Shown: piece by piece, positions 9,434 through 19,600 of the stretch
Layout of the letters: each line of letters starts with the position of its first letter
Position numbering within the stretch: position 1 is the stretch's first letter
NCBI RefSeq assembly: GCF_900104415.1
Contig: NZ_FMXR01000005.1
Coordinates: forward strand, 124,001 to 188,000
Source: Eubacterium oxidoreducens
GTDB lineage: Bacteria > Bacillota > Clostridia > Lachnospirales > Lachnospiraceae
Direction of reading: 5' to 3'
DNA length: 64,000 bases
The notes under the pieces: generated by a model
The model's database searches: none
Seen by the model: only the letters and a program-made list of their open reading frames with translations
Told to the model about the DNA's origin: nothing
Translations under genes and position numbers: made by a program

Positions 9434-9494
9434 GGTCATAGATAGACGGTTTTTGATTGTTAACCAAATAAATGTTCGGAAAGAGGAAGACATC

Positions 9495-10427
9495 ATGAAG
9501 AAGAAAAGAATAGTAATCGCGCTCGGACGAGACGCTTTAGGCACAACATTACCGCAACAACAAAAAGCAACGCGACGTGTGGCGCAGATTATTGCGGAGC
9601 TGATAGCACAGGATTATCAGATTATTATTTCACACAGCAATGGACCACAAGTTGGTATGATACATACTGCAATGACAGAATTTTATAAAATGCATCCGGA
9701 TTATACGGCAACACCGATGAGTGTATGCTCAGCGATGAGTCAGGGATATATCGGATATGATCTTCAAAATGCAATTCGAAGCGCACTGCTTGGAAAAGGA
9801 ATCTATAAAACGGTATCGACAATTCTTACACAGGTTACCGTTGATCCATATGATGAGGCATTTTACGAGCCGAGTAAGATTATTGGACGCGTAATGACTT
9901 CGGAGGATGCACAGATAGAAGAAAAGAAGGGAAATCATGTCACAAAAGTGGGAAATGGATATCGACGTATTGTTGCAGCGCCAAAACCACTTGATATTAT
10001 TGAAATTGATGCGATTCGTGCGCTGGCCGATGCCAATCAGGTCGTGATTGCGGCAGGAGGAGGCGGTATTCCGGTATTAAAGCAGGAGAACAATCTGAAA
10101 GGAGCAAGCGCCGTGATAGAAAAAGATCTTGCGGCAGGTAGATTGGCTGATCTTTTGGATGCAGATATCTATATGATGATGACCGGTTCTGAAAAAGTAG
10201 CTTTAAATTATGGAAAGCCGGACGAAAAGCCGATAGAAGTATTGAAGGTGGAAGATGCCATCAGATATATGGAAGAAGGTCAGTTTGAAGAAGGAACCAT
10301 GCTTCCAAAGATAGAGGCTGCAGTTGATTATCTTGGTGATTCGGCAGTACGTAAGGTGATTATTACGAATACTGAAAATGCAATCAAAGCAGTAACGCAA
10401 AAAGCAGGAACAACAATAATAAAATAA
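9495..10427 (+). CDS. arcC: Carbamate kinase
   Basis: 310 residues from the ATG at 9495, which has an AGAGGAAG ribosome site; the in-frame ATG at 9432 lies in the promoter -10 region and is not a likely start. It belongs to the amino-acid kinase fold and interconverts carbamoyl phosphate plus ADP with carbamate plus ATP, usually the ATP-yielding last step of arginine, citrulline or purine breakdown. Visible motifs are IALGRDALG (the phosphate loop, normally ALGGNA), SHSNGPQVGM, AMSQGYIGYDLQN, AAGGGGIPV, and a C-terminal lysine loop. No arginine deiminase or ornithine carbamoyltransferase gene is near, so its carbamoyl-phosphate source lies elsewhere. The GRDA variant of the first loop is unusual for the enzyme family at large. 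Confidence 0.9.
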   Translation: MKKKRIVIALGRDALGTTLPQQQKATRRVAQIIAELIAQDYQIIISHSNGPQVGMIHTAMTEFYKMHPDYTATPMSVCSAMSQGYIGYDLQNAIRSALLGKGIYKTVSTILTQVTVDPYDEAFYEPSKIIGRVMTSEDAQIEEKKGNHVTKVGNGYRRIVAAPKPLDIIEIDAIRALADANQVVIAAGGGGIPVLKQENNLKGASAVIEKDLAAGRLADLLDADIYMMMTGSEKVALNYGKPDEKPIEVLKVEDAIRYMEEGQFEEGTMLPKIEAAVDYLGDSAVRKVIITNTENAIKAVTQKAGTTIIK

Positions 10428-10465
10428 ATGATTCATAAAAATAAGAAAGGATTCCGTGAAAGACA

Positions 10466-13400
10466 ATGTTGAAAGTAAAATCAATAGTAGCTTCAATTTT
10501 GTGTGCAGGGATGATATTTGCAGGGGTTGGGGAGTATGTTCCGGTGTTGGCCAGTGATAATACGGATGCGAATGAAGAGCAAGCGATTACCTATCTGGTG
10601 GTGAATACGCCGGCAGTAGAATATGGCGAAACGCAGGAGATTCTAGTCGGAATTGAGGACGATATAGAAGTTGAGCAGGCACAGTTATATTTTGAAAATA
10701 CACAAACAAAACAAGAATATCAGATAGATGCACAAACGGTTTCAGACGAGTCGTTGATTTTTTCGTATGATTACGATGACGATAAGATGCAGGGGGAATA
10801 TCAAATCAGTCGCGTAATACTTACGACAACGTCGGGAGATGAAATCAGCTGCGAATTGAATGAACTGGATATGGAAGCCATCTTCGGATTAGGTGTCGTG
10901 GTGGAGACAAAACCGGATGCATATGTAGAAGATGAACAGCTTGCACAAGCTATTGAAAATACCGAGATTGTAGCAACAGATGCAAACGGTAAAGTGCTTT
11001 CAGATAGTAGTCTTAGCACGGCATTGGCGGCAGCAGCGTCTGGTCTTACACTAAAGTCGATTGCCAAGGGAGCGAGTACAAATAAGATCGTAGTGCTCGA
11101 TCCGGGACATGATAGTACACATTGCGGAACACATGCTAATTCTTTGCAGGAAGAGACATTAGTGCTTAAGATTGCCAATTATTGCAAGGAAGAACTTGAG
11201 ACCTACCAAGGCGTAACGGTGTATATGACAAGAACAAGTGCGCAATGTCCTTATCCGGGAACAACAAGTACAGAAGATAATGCTAAGCGGGTAACATATG
11301 CTAATTCCGTAAATGCGGATATCTATGTTTCCTTACATCTTAATTCGGCAGCGTCTACTTCAACAAGTGGTGCGGAAGTGTATTATCCTAATAGTAATGG
11401 AGAAAATAGTATACAAAAAGCTGTTGGCACGCAAGGTAAGACTTTGGCACAGCTGATAGAAAATGAATTGGTGGCTGCAGGGTTAACCAATAGAGGAATC
11501 AAGATTCGAAACAGTGAATCAGGCGATTCCTTTTCGAATGGAACATTAATGGATTATTATGGGATCATTCGAAAAGCGAAGACATATGGAATACCGGCAG
11601 TAATCGTAGAGCATTGCTATCAGTCGAGTACTTCGGATGCCGGCAATTATCTAAAATCAGAAGCAGGATTGAAAAAACTCGGCGTGGCGGATGCGACCGG
11701 AATTGCTACTTACCTTGGACTATCGAAGACTTCGACCTTGTCAACGAATACCACGATTACATTATCGAAGGCAGTATCAACGACTACGGGTAAAATAAAA
11801 CTTAGCTGGTCTCCGGTCAGTACAGCTACCGGCTATAAGATTTATCAAAGCTCGGATAATAAGAAATTTACCAAGGTCTTGACGGTAAAAGGTAATACAA
11901 CGGATACCGCAACCGTGTCGGTAGCTTCCGGTGTGAAATATTACTATAAAGTCAGAGCTTATAAAAAGAGTGGAAGTACTACGACTTATAGTGCATACAG
12001 CTCGGTTCTGGCAGCTGTTTCGCTGGCAAAGACGACAGCAAAACTAACCGTGATAACAGGAACTACTACCGGATTAAAGATTTCCTGGACGAAGGTGACA
12101 GGATGTAAAGGCTATCTTGTATATCGTTCCACATCTTCCGATAGCGGATTTACCAAAGTTGCGACGATAAAAGATGCGTCCACGTTAACTTATACCGACA
12201 CGTCAGCACAAGTAGACACAAAATACTATTATAAAGTGCGCGCTTATAAAAAGTATAGCGGAGGTACGAGCAAAGCATCTGCAAGTAATTGCGTATCCGG
12301 CACAATCAAAAGTGAAATATCCATAACGAAGACGAAAGCGACTTCAAGCAATAAAATGAAACTGACCTGGTCAAAAGTTTCAGGAGCAAAAAAGTATGAA
12401 GTGTATCGAGCAACTTCGGCAAGTGGAACGTATAAGAAATTAGCAACGATAGCAAGTAGCAAATTAACTTATACCGATCAGACGGCAACGGCAGGAAAGA
12501 CTTATTATTACAAAGTAAGAGCACAACTTGCAAGTGGATATACAACTTTTTCCGCAACGAAAGCGGCAAAGACGGTGGCGAAAACAGTCATTAGCAAAAT
12601 CTATGGAAGTGGAGCGACAACGCTTAAGATAAAGTGGGGAAAAGTATCCGGGGCAAGCGGCTATATTGTCTATAAAAGTACATCAAGCAGCAAAGGCTTT
12701 ACCAGGATTGCGTCTGTGAGTGGAGAAACCACATGTTCCTATACCGATAAGAATCTAACGGCAGGAAAGACTTATTATTATAAAATAAAAGCCTATGTGG
12801 TAAATAATTCCTTGACGGGATATGGATCTGTAAGCAAGGCCGTAGGACTTGCAACGTATACAAGTGCGACTTCATTAACGGTAGTAAAATCCGCATCCGG
12901 AGCAGATGTATCGTTATCATGGAAGAGTCTTTCGGGAGCAGAAGGATATTATATTTACCGAAGTACCTCTAAGAGCAGTGGTTATAAAAAAGTAGGCACA
13001 GTCAGTGGTAAGACAACGGTTACCTATAAGGATACGACGACTAGCGCAGGAAAGACTTATTATTATAAGATTCGTCCATTTAAAACCGGTTATCAGGCTA
13101 AGAGCGCCGGAAAGTATTCTTCGGCAGTTGCCGTGGATGTCTTGCAAAAAGCGACCATCAGCAAGATTGAAAATACGGCAAGTGGAATGACGTTAAGCTG
13201 GAAAAGCGTAACGGGAGCAGATGGCTATATCGTATATTATTCTACGGATGGCAGCAGTTATAAGACCTTGGCAACCGTAAAGTCCAAAACTTCCTATACG
13301 GATACAAAGACATATACCGGAGATGAGCTTTATTATCGGGTGCGGGCATATGCAGCGCAAACCGGAGCAAAAGGCTATGGAAGTTACGGTAAGGTCGGCG

Positions 13401-13951
13401 GCTACAAAATTATGATGGACAGTTCTGCAAGCACACAAAACGTAACAGTTGCACAGATGGTTGCATTTTATAAAGCAAGTGGTAAATCCTATCCGGCATC
13501 GACCTATAAGAATAAAGGCGCAGCAACGATAGAAGAATTTTGTCAGATTGTATATGATGAGGCGACGGCAGAAGGCGTGAAGGCAGAAGTGCTCTTTTCT
13601 CAAATCTGCCTCGAGACCGCATATTTGCAATTTGGAGGAGTGATAAAGGCAAGCCAGTGCAACTTTGGCGGGCTTGGTGCTGTCGATTCCGGAGGCAGTG
13701 CAACTACGGCAACATTTTCAAGTGTTACAGAAGGTATTCGGGCACAGGTGCAACACCTAAAAGCTTATGCATGCTCGGAAAGTCTGGTAAACACTTGTGT
13801 GGACACAAGATTTAAATATGTAACACGTGGGGTTTCCCCATTTATAGAAACACTTTCCATTGCAAAAAATCCAGCAGGAAAAGGTTGGGCTTCTGACTGC
13901 GACTATGGAACGAAACTAAAGACGAATATTAACGGAATAAAATCCAAGTAA
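10466..13951 (+). CDS. Secreted N-acetylmuramoyl-L-alanine amidase with six Fn3-like repeats and a glucosaminidase-like domain
   Basis: 1161 residues. A signal peptide covers about 1-30 (cleavage near VLAS). After an unassigned region, an Amidase_3 zinc domain spans about 207-420, with VLDPGHD, the Glu in LQEET, SLHLNSA and VEHCY supplying the expected His, Glu, His and catalytic Glu. Six Fn3-like repeats of about 90 residues follow (430-985), each with a W-x-x-V/L-x-GA-x-GY pattern and a late YYYKVRAY. The last 165 residues resemble a glucosaminidase domain, with a candidate catalytic Glu in QICLETAYLQFGG and a NFGGLGA motif. It would cut peptidoglycan at two bonds, the amide to the stem peptide and a glycan bond. 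GAAAGGA lies 14 bases before the ATG. It is probably involved in cell separation or wall turnover. Confidence 0.9.
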   Translation: MLKVKSIVASILCAGMIFAGVGEYVPVLASDNTDANEEQAITYLVVNTPAVEYGETQEILVGIEDDIEVEQAQLYFENTQTKQEYQIDAQTVSDESLIFSYDYDDDKMQGEYQISRVILTTTSGDEISCELNELDMEAIFGLGVVVETKPDAYVEDEQLAQAIENTEIVATDANGKVLSDSSLSTALAAAASGLTLKSIAKGASTNKIVVLDPGHDSTHCGTHANSLQEETLVLKIANYCKEELETYQGVTVYMTRTSAQCPYPGTTSTEDNAKRVTYANSVNADIYVSLHLNSAASTSTSGAEVYYPNSNGENSIQKAVGTQGKTLAQLIENELVAAGLTNRGIKIRNSESGDSFSNGTLMDYYGIIRKAKTYGIPAVIVEHCYQSSTSDAGNYLKSEAGLKKLGVADATGIATYLGLSKTSTLSTNTTITLSKAVSTTTGKIKLSWSPVSTATGYKIYQSSDNKKFTKVLTVKGNTTDTATVSVASGVKYYYKVRAYKKSGSTTTYSAYSSVLAAVSLAKTTAKLTVITGTTTGLKISWTKVTGCKGYLVYRSTSSDSGFTKVATIKDASTLTYTDTSAQVDTKYYYKVRAYKKYSGGTSKASASNCVSGTIKSEISITKTKATSSNKMKLTWSKVSGAKKYEVYRATSASGTYKKLATIASSKLTYTDQTATAGKTYYYKVRAQLASGYTTFSATKAAKTVAKTVISKIYGSGATTLKIKWGKVSGASGYIVYKSTSSSKGFTRIASVSGETTCSYTDKNLTAGKTYYYKIKAYVVNNSLTGYGSVSKAVGLATYTSATSLTVVKSASGADVSLSWKSLSGAEGYYIYRSTSKSSGYKKVGTVSGKTTVTYKDTTTSAGKTYYYKIRPFKTGYQAKSAGKYSSAVAVDVLQKATISKIENTASGMTLSWKSVTGADGYIVYYSTDGSSYKTLATVKSKTSYTDTKTYTGDELYYRVRAYAAQTGAKGYGSYGKVGGYKIMMDSSASTQNVTVAQMVAFYKASGKSYPASTYKNKGAATIEEFCQIVYDEATAEGVKAEVLFSQICLETAYLQFGGVIKASQCNFGGLGAVDSGGSATTATFSSVTEGIRAQVQHLKAYACSESLVNTCVDTRFKYVTRGVSPFIETLSIAKNPAGKGWASDCDYGTKLKTNINGIKSK

Positions 13952-13955
13952 CAAA

Positions 13956-13983
13956 AAAAGGGGCTGGAACAACAGCCCCTTTT
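13956..13983 (+). terminator. Terminator after the amidase gene
   Basis: Perfect 11-bp stem (AAAAGGGGCTG with CAGCCCCTTTT) and a 6-base loop. The T-run is short and part of the stem, so some read-through into pyk is possible. Confidence 0.75.
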
Positions 13984-14036
13984 CACATAATGAGGAAGCT
14001 TTACAATTGCACAATAAAGATTTGAGGTGGGCGATT

Positions 14037-15791
14037 ATGGGAAATATTCGAAAAACAAAAATTATATGTACACTCGGTCCGGCGACAGATGAAAAGGATA
14101 CCCTAAAGCAGTTGATGCTTGAGGGCATGAATGCGGCAAGATTTAATTTCTCACATGGGACACACGAAGAACAAAAAAAGAGACTTGATCGTGTTAAGAA
14201 ATTAAGAAAAGAACTGAATCTTCCAATTGCAACAATCCTAGATACCAAAGGACCGGAGATACGATTAGGAAATTTTAAGAATGGAAAAGAACAATTAAAA
14301 GAAGGACAGCTTTTTACACTGACAATGCAGGATGTAGAAGGAACCGGAGAAATCGCATCCGTAACGTATAAGGAATTAATCGGAGATATTAAAGAAGGTC
14401 AAAAGATTCTGATTGATGATGGGCTGATTGCGATGCAGGCTGTGAAACTGACGGAAGATGAAATAATTTGTAAAGTGTTGAATGATGGAGAGATATCCAA
14501 TCATAAAGGCGTAAATGTTCCGGATGTGCATCTTTCGATGCCGTATATCAGTGAAAAAGATTATGAAGATATTTTGTTTGGAATAAAGCAGGAATTTGAT
14601 TTTATAGCAGCATCCTTTGTGCGTACAGCAAAGGATGTATTAGAGATTCGAAAAATATTAAAAAAACATGATTGTGATACCATTAATATCATATCCAAAA
14701 TAGAAAATCGAGAAGGTGTTGAGCACATTGATGAAATCATACAGGTCTCCGATGCAATTATGGTAGCCAGAGGGGATATGGGGGTAGAGATTCCATTTGA
14801 AGAGGTGCCGGCAATTCAAAAGATGATTATTCGCAAGGTTTATCTGGCAGGTAAGCAGGTTGTGACCGCTACCCAGATGCTTGATTCGATGATGCACAAT
14901 CCGCGTCCTACCAGAGCAGAAGCGGCAGATGTGGCCAATGCGATTTATGATGGAACAAGTTCGATTATGTTGTCCGGAGAGACAGCAGCCGGAAAGTATC
15001 CGGTAGAAGCTTTGCAGACTATGGTAAAGATTGCAAAACAGACAGAAAATCACATAGATTATAAGGATAAAAGCCTAAGAAGAAGATCGCAGGATGAAAT
15101 TGATATTACAAAGGCGATTTCCCATGCAACCTGTACGACGGCAGCCGACTTGGATGCAGCAGCAATCGTAACGGTCACCAAAAGTGGGTTTACGGCAAGA
15201 ATGATTTCCAGAAATCGTCCGAATTGTCCGATTGTTGGCTGTTCAACAGAAATCACAACCTGCAGGCAGCTTGCATTATCATGGGGGGTATATCCGCTTT
15301 GGGTCGAGCAGGCACAAAGTGAAGAAAGTCTACTTGATACCGGAGTGGATGCGGCACTGAAAGCGGGGCTTGTTCAGCAGGGAGATTTGGTTGTGATTAC
15401 GGCAGGAATTCCACTGGGAGTTTCCGGAACGACGAACACAATCAAAGTGACAACAGCCGGGCATATTACCCTTAGAGGCACAGGAATCGGAAGTGGCAAG
15501 ATAGAAGGAAATGTCTGCATCTGTAGAAATATCGAGGAGCTAAAAGATAATTTTAAGAGAGGGGATATTATTGTAGCGAAAGAAACCAACAATGAAATGC
15601 TCTATCTTATGAAAGAGGCAGGAGGCATTATTGTAGAAGAAGGTCATGAAGAATGTCATGCCGCAGTAGTAGGACTTACTTTGGAAAAACCGGTGCTAAT
15701 CGGAGCCAGACATGCCACAAGTATGCTTAAGAATGGTGCTTATATTGTACTTGATGCTATGCAGGGAGTGGTGAAGTATAAAAATAATTAG
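14037..15791 (+). CDS. pyk: Pyruvate kinase with C-terminal PEP-utilising (phosphohistidine-like) domain
   Basis: 584 residues from the ATG at 14037, with TGAGGTGG upstream; the in-frame TTG at 14007 is a less likely start. It catalyses phosphoenolpyruvate plus ADP to pyruvate plus ATP. Landmarks: KTKIICTLGPA, NFSHGTHEE, LDTKGPEIR, IISKIENREGVE, MVARGDMGVE and TATQMLDSM. After the usual allosteric C domain there is an extra segment (about 490-580) with GDIIVAKETNNEML and ECHAAVVGLTLEKPVLIGA, the mobile swivelling domain seen in Bacillus-type pyruvate kinases, keeping the His. The gene stands between a terminator and the FliD-like gene, 63 bases away. Confidence 0.96.
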   Translation: MGNIRKTKIICTLGPATDEKDTLKQLMLEGMNAARFNFSHGTHEEQKKRLDRVKKLRKELNLPIATILDTKGPEIRLGNFKNGKEQLKEGQLFTLTMQDVEGTGEIASVTYKELIGDIKEGQKILIDDGLIAMQAVKLTEDEIICKVLNDGEISNHKGVNVPDVHLSMPYISEKDYEDILFGIKQEFDFIAASFVRTAKDVLEIRKILKKHDCDTINIISKIENREGVEHIDEIIQVSDAIMVARGDMGVEIPFEEVPAIQKMIIRKVYLAGKQVVTATQMLDSMMHNPRPTRAEAADVANAIYDGTSSIMLSGETAAGKYPVEALQTMVKIAKQTENHIDYKDKSLRRRSQDEIDITKAISHATCTTAADLDAAAIVTVTKSGFTARMISRNRPNCPIVGCSTEITTCRQLALSWGVYPLWVEQAQSEESLLDTGVDAALKAGLVQQGDLVVITAGIPLGVSGTTNTIKVTTAGHITLRGTGIGSGKIEGNVCICRNIEELKDNFKRGDIIVAKETNNEMLYLMKEAGGIIVEEGHEECHAAVVGLTLEKPVLIGARHATSMLKNGAYIVLDAMQGVVKYKNN

Positions 15792-15854
15792 TCGTTAAGA
15801 AATATCTGCAATCAGCCGAAATATAGATTGAAGAAGAAAAAAGGTGGTGAGCAG

Positions 15855-16460
15855 ATGGCAACCTCGTTTAGTATTACAGGTTCAAGTTCTTTAAAAACAG
15901 ATTATTATCTTCGTAAGTACTATGGAAATGACAGAAATCTTCGAAGCAGTAGCGCTGGACGTTCCGGAGAAAAAGAACGAAATCTTTCCATCGCAGATGC
16001 AAAAGCGCTTCGAGCAGCAATTAAGGATTTGAAAAAGGAAGTCGATCACGAAGATGAGGATTCCTTAGTAGAAGTATCTGCTTTTCTCAATACCTATAAC
16101 AATTTGATGGATGCCACAGGTGATGTGGATGATAAGGATGTTAAGGCAGTAAAGAGTAAATTAAACAAGCTTTTTGATAAATACAAAGAGGAACTTAAAG
16201 ATATGGGAATTACCCGTAAGAAGTCCGGAGAACTAGACGTAGATAAGGAGACTTTTCAAAAGACCACGATCGAGGAGTTGTCCAATCTGTTTTCAAAAGA
16301 AGCCAGGTTTTCGAAAAGTTTTACAGCATTATCGAAAAAGATGGAACAGGCAGCTACGGATTACCGTACAAGAGCAAATCAGATTGAGAAAATGATGAGT
16401 CAAAATAATAAAGCAAGCACATCGCAAAGTGATTCTACGGTTGTGGATGTGTCGATATAA
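15855..16460 (+). CDS. Orphan protein resembling the C-terminal part of flagellar cap protein FliD
   Basis: 201 residues from the ATG at 15855, which has an AAAGGTGGTGAG ribosome site. It has no signal peptide or membrane segment and is rich in Lys, Asp and Ser. The order of elements, an acidic helix, FLNTYNNLMDATGD, a Lys-rich helix, LKDMGITRKKSGELDVDKE, LSNLFSK, then a coiled C-terminal helix, mirrors the FliD_C region (Y-N-x-x, LGI-x-x-x-x-G-x-L-x-x-D, V-x-x-LF). FliD itself is at least twice as long and lies among flagellar genes, which are absent here. This likeness is my inference from pattern. An alternative is a small secreted or structural coiled-coil protein. It may share a transcript with pyk. 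Confidence 0.5.
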   Translation: MATSFSITGSSSLKTDYYLRKYYGNDRNLRSSSAGRSGEKERNLSIADAKALRAAIKDLKKEVDHEDEDSLVEVSAFLNTYNNLMDATGDVDDKDVKAVKSKLNKLFDKYKEELKDMGITRKKSGELDVDKETFQKTTIEELSNLFSKEARFSKSFTALSKKMEQAATDYRTRANQIEKMMSQNNKASTSQSDSTVVDVSI

Positions 16461-16470
16461 AGTAGGGATG

Positions 16471-16510
16471 AAGTGCCGCGTTGAACACTAGAGTCAGCGT
16501 GGTGCTTTTT
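16471..16510 (+). terminator. Terminator after the FliD-like gene
   Basis: A 13-bp stem including G-T pairs (AAGTGCCGCGTTG with CAGCGTGGTGCTT) and an 11-base loop, followed by TTTTTGTTT. Confidence 0.7.
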
Positions 16511-16610
16511 GTTTGAAAAATTGGATTTAGACTTTGAAAATTAAATAAAAAATAATAAAATAAATATAAGGATTCAGATATCATAGGACGTGGCGAGTGA
16601 GGGTAAGTTT

Positions 16611-19600
16611 ATGAAAAATATGGAATACGACAGTTTGACAGGACTGCCTAATATGAGTAGCTTTTTGGAACTTTCTGATAATGGGATGAATAAAATCGTT
16701 GACGCAGGAAGTGTTCCGGCAATGCTTTCATTTAATTTAAACGGGCTTAGGATGTTTAATCGAAAGTATGGTATTGAAGAGGGACAAAAACTGCTTGTTT
16801 CATTTGGAAAGATATTGGAAAAATATTTTACCAAACATTGTTGTTCACGTTTTGGAGAAGATCATTTTTATGCATATGCGCAAAAGAACGGCATTGAGTT
16901 TAAATTGTATCAGATTTTTGATGATATGAGAAATCTTAATGATGGTCGTAGCCTTCCGGTTCGAGTCGGAATCTATATTCCATCAGGGTTTAGCGATCCA
17001 TTGACCGCTGTGATGGCATGTGACCGTGCAAGAACGGCTTGTGATATGGATAGAAAGACCTATGAATCAAAGTTCGTATATTTCACAAAGCAGATGGAAT
17101 TAGATGCCAAAGAACGAGATTATATTCTAAATAATATCGATAAAGCAATCAAAAACGGATATATAAAAGCATACTATCAGCCGAAAATCAGAGCATTAGA
17201 TGGTAAATTGTGTGGTGCGGAAGTATTGGCAAGATGGGATGACCCGGTATATGGATTTATGGCTCCGGCTTCCTTTATTCCAATTCTAGAAGAAAGTAAT
17301 CTCACATATAAATTAGATCGTTATATATTAGAGAGGTTGTCAAGTGATTTAAAGAAGGCAAGGCAGCGCGGTGACACCATTGTTCCGGTATCCGTGAATC
17401 TATCCCGCACGGATTTTAAAATGACCGATCCGGTTCAGGTTATGAAGCGAATTGTGGCAGAATCCAAAGTGCCAAGAAAGTTTTTCCGTGTGGAGATAAC
17501 GGAGTCAACGGTTATGCAAGATCCGGTAGGAATGAAAGAGTATGTAGATAAGTTCCAGGAAGAAGGATTTGCCGTTGATATGGATGACTTTGGAAGTGCC
17601 TATAGCTCACTGGCGATGCTTCGAGAGTTTACATTTGATTCCATTAAGATTGATATGGGATTTCTTCGTAATTTTAATAATCGAAGCAAACGGATTCTAC
17701 AGTCAATTGTTACGATGTCTAAGAGTCTTGGGATGCATACGGTTGCAGAAGGTGTGGATGATGAGGAGCAATATAATTTCTTAAAATCAATCGGATGCGA
17801 GATGATTCAGGGCTATTATTTTGGAGAACCTGCGCCTTTTGAAAAGTTTAATGAAGAAGTAAAAAAACATGGAATCATACCGGAGAAAGAACTGGAATGG
17901 AGTTTTTATAATGATATCGGACTAGAAGATGTTATCACGGATGAGGCCATGTCTTTGCAGCTGTTTGATGGACAGCGCTTTTCTTTGGTATACTTTAATT
18001 CCGAATATGAACGACTTATTGGAGAACAGGGCTTTACCGTACAGGATGTCCTTGAACGAACGGTAAATACGAAGGAAAAGGCTGTTTCTAGAGCCTACCA
18101 TGATATTGTCTTTCGTGCCATGCAATATGGACGGGAAGAAGGAATGGCTTTTACGATGGGAATGAAATCGTATTATATCCGGGTTAAGATGTTAGCGTCT
18201 TATGAGCATGGATGTATGTTCAAAATAATTTTGGAAGATGTCACATTAAAAAAACAGATAGAGGCATCGCTTGAAAGTCATTCCAATCGAGCACTACGAG
18301 TTGAAAAGGATGAAAATGAAATATGGCATTCCTTTGTTGAGAATATCGATATTAAGATATTCTGGAAAGACGACAAGAGAAGATTTCTTGGTGCAAGCAA
18401 GGCTTTTTTGGAGTATTACGGAATTGCATCGCTGTCCGAAATTGTGGGAAAGACCGATGAGGATATAGGATGGAATTCAGAAGAAGAAAAATACAAAGCA
18501 GACGAGTATCGGGTTTTGAATGGAGAAACAATTCATCGTTCTATAGGAGAGACGATTGCAAAAGGCGCCTTGCATAAGATTCAGGCTACAAAATGCCCAA
18601 TTGAAAAGGCCGGAAAAGTAGTAGGTCTCATAGGTTATTTTAATGATATAGAAGAATCTGACAACGAGACGTGTCGGAAGAATTCGGATCGTTCTTTGGA
18701 AACACACCACAAGGGATTTAGGATGGACGACAGTTCGCTTCTTACTTATGATATGATGGCGGAACTAAGCAAGGATATTCCGGTAGGCTATTCCATATTA
18801 AGAGCTGTTATGGATCAGGGAAGCATTGTCGATCTGGAGTATGTCTATGCAAATGAGCGCTTTTGCAATGCCTTTGGAGAAGAACAACAACATATCATCG
18901 GTCGCAGATTTTCCGAGGTGTATGGGGAAGGATACGAGCGATGGATGGAACGTGCACGTGTTGTGTTACTTGAAAACCAGCAGATACGAAAGAATGAATA
19001 TGTAGAGAGATTAGGACATTGGGTAAATTTCGTGATTGCACCGACAAGAATCCCGGGATACTGTTTAAGTATTAATGTTTATACGGATACAAGAAGTAAT
19101 GAGGAAGAGTTGCTGAAGAAAAATGCAACAAAAGATGATGTGGTCATTCGCATTGCGAAGATGATGAATGTAGAAGTAGATTATGCAAGCCTCATTAATC
19201 AGGTCTTAAAGGAACTTAGCCGGGTGGTGGAAGCAGAACGAATACAGATATTTGAGGTACATGAGGGAAGTATAAGGAACTTTTATGAATGGCATGCTCC
19301 CGGAGAGAAATCCTTGAAATATCTGACAACGGATATGCCTGAAAAAGAAAGAGTTGCCTGGAGAAGTTTTCTGGTTCAGGCCGGCATTATCGATATCAAA
19401 AATGTAGAAAGCCTTAAATACAGCGTGCCGGTAATCTATGAGCGGCTTAAGAAAATGGGGGTTTATAATCTGTATGCGGCGCCGTTTTATAACGGCAGTG
19501 AATTGGTTGGTTTCATGGATGTGGTAAATTACAATCAAAACAGCACGGTGGACACAATTGGATTAATTGACTCGGTGGCACCGTTTATTGCAAATAAGAT

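Noticed and set aside
9432-9494. Upstream start for carbamate kinase
   Set aside because: The extra 21 residues start inside the promoter and match nothing; the ATG at 9495 has a good ribosome site and gives the normal family length.
10801-13703. Several long frames on the minus strand opposite the amidase gene
   Set aside because: They mirror the repetitive Fn3 coding sequence, lack ribosome sites and encode low-quality proteins.
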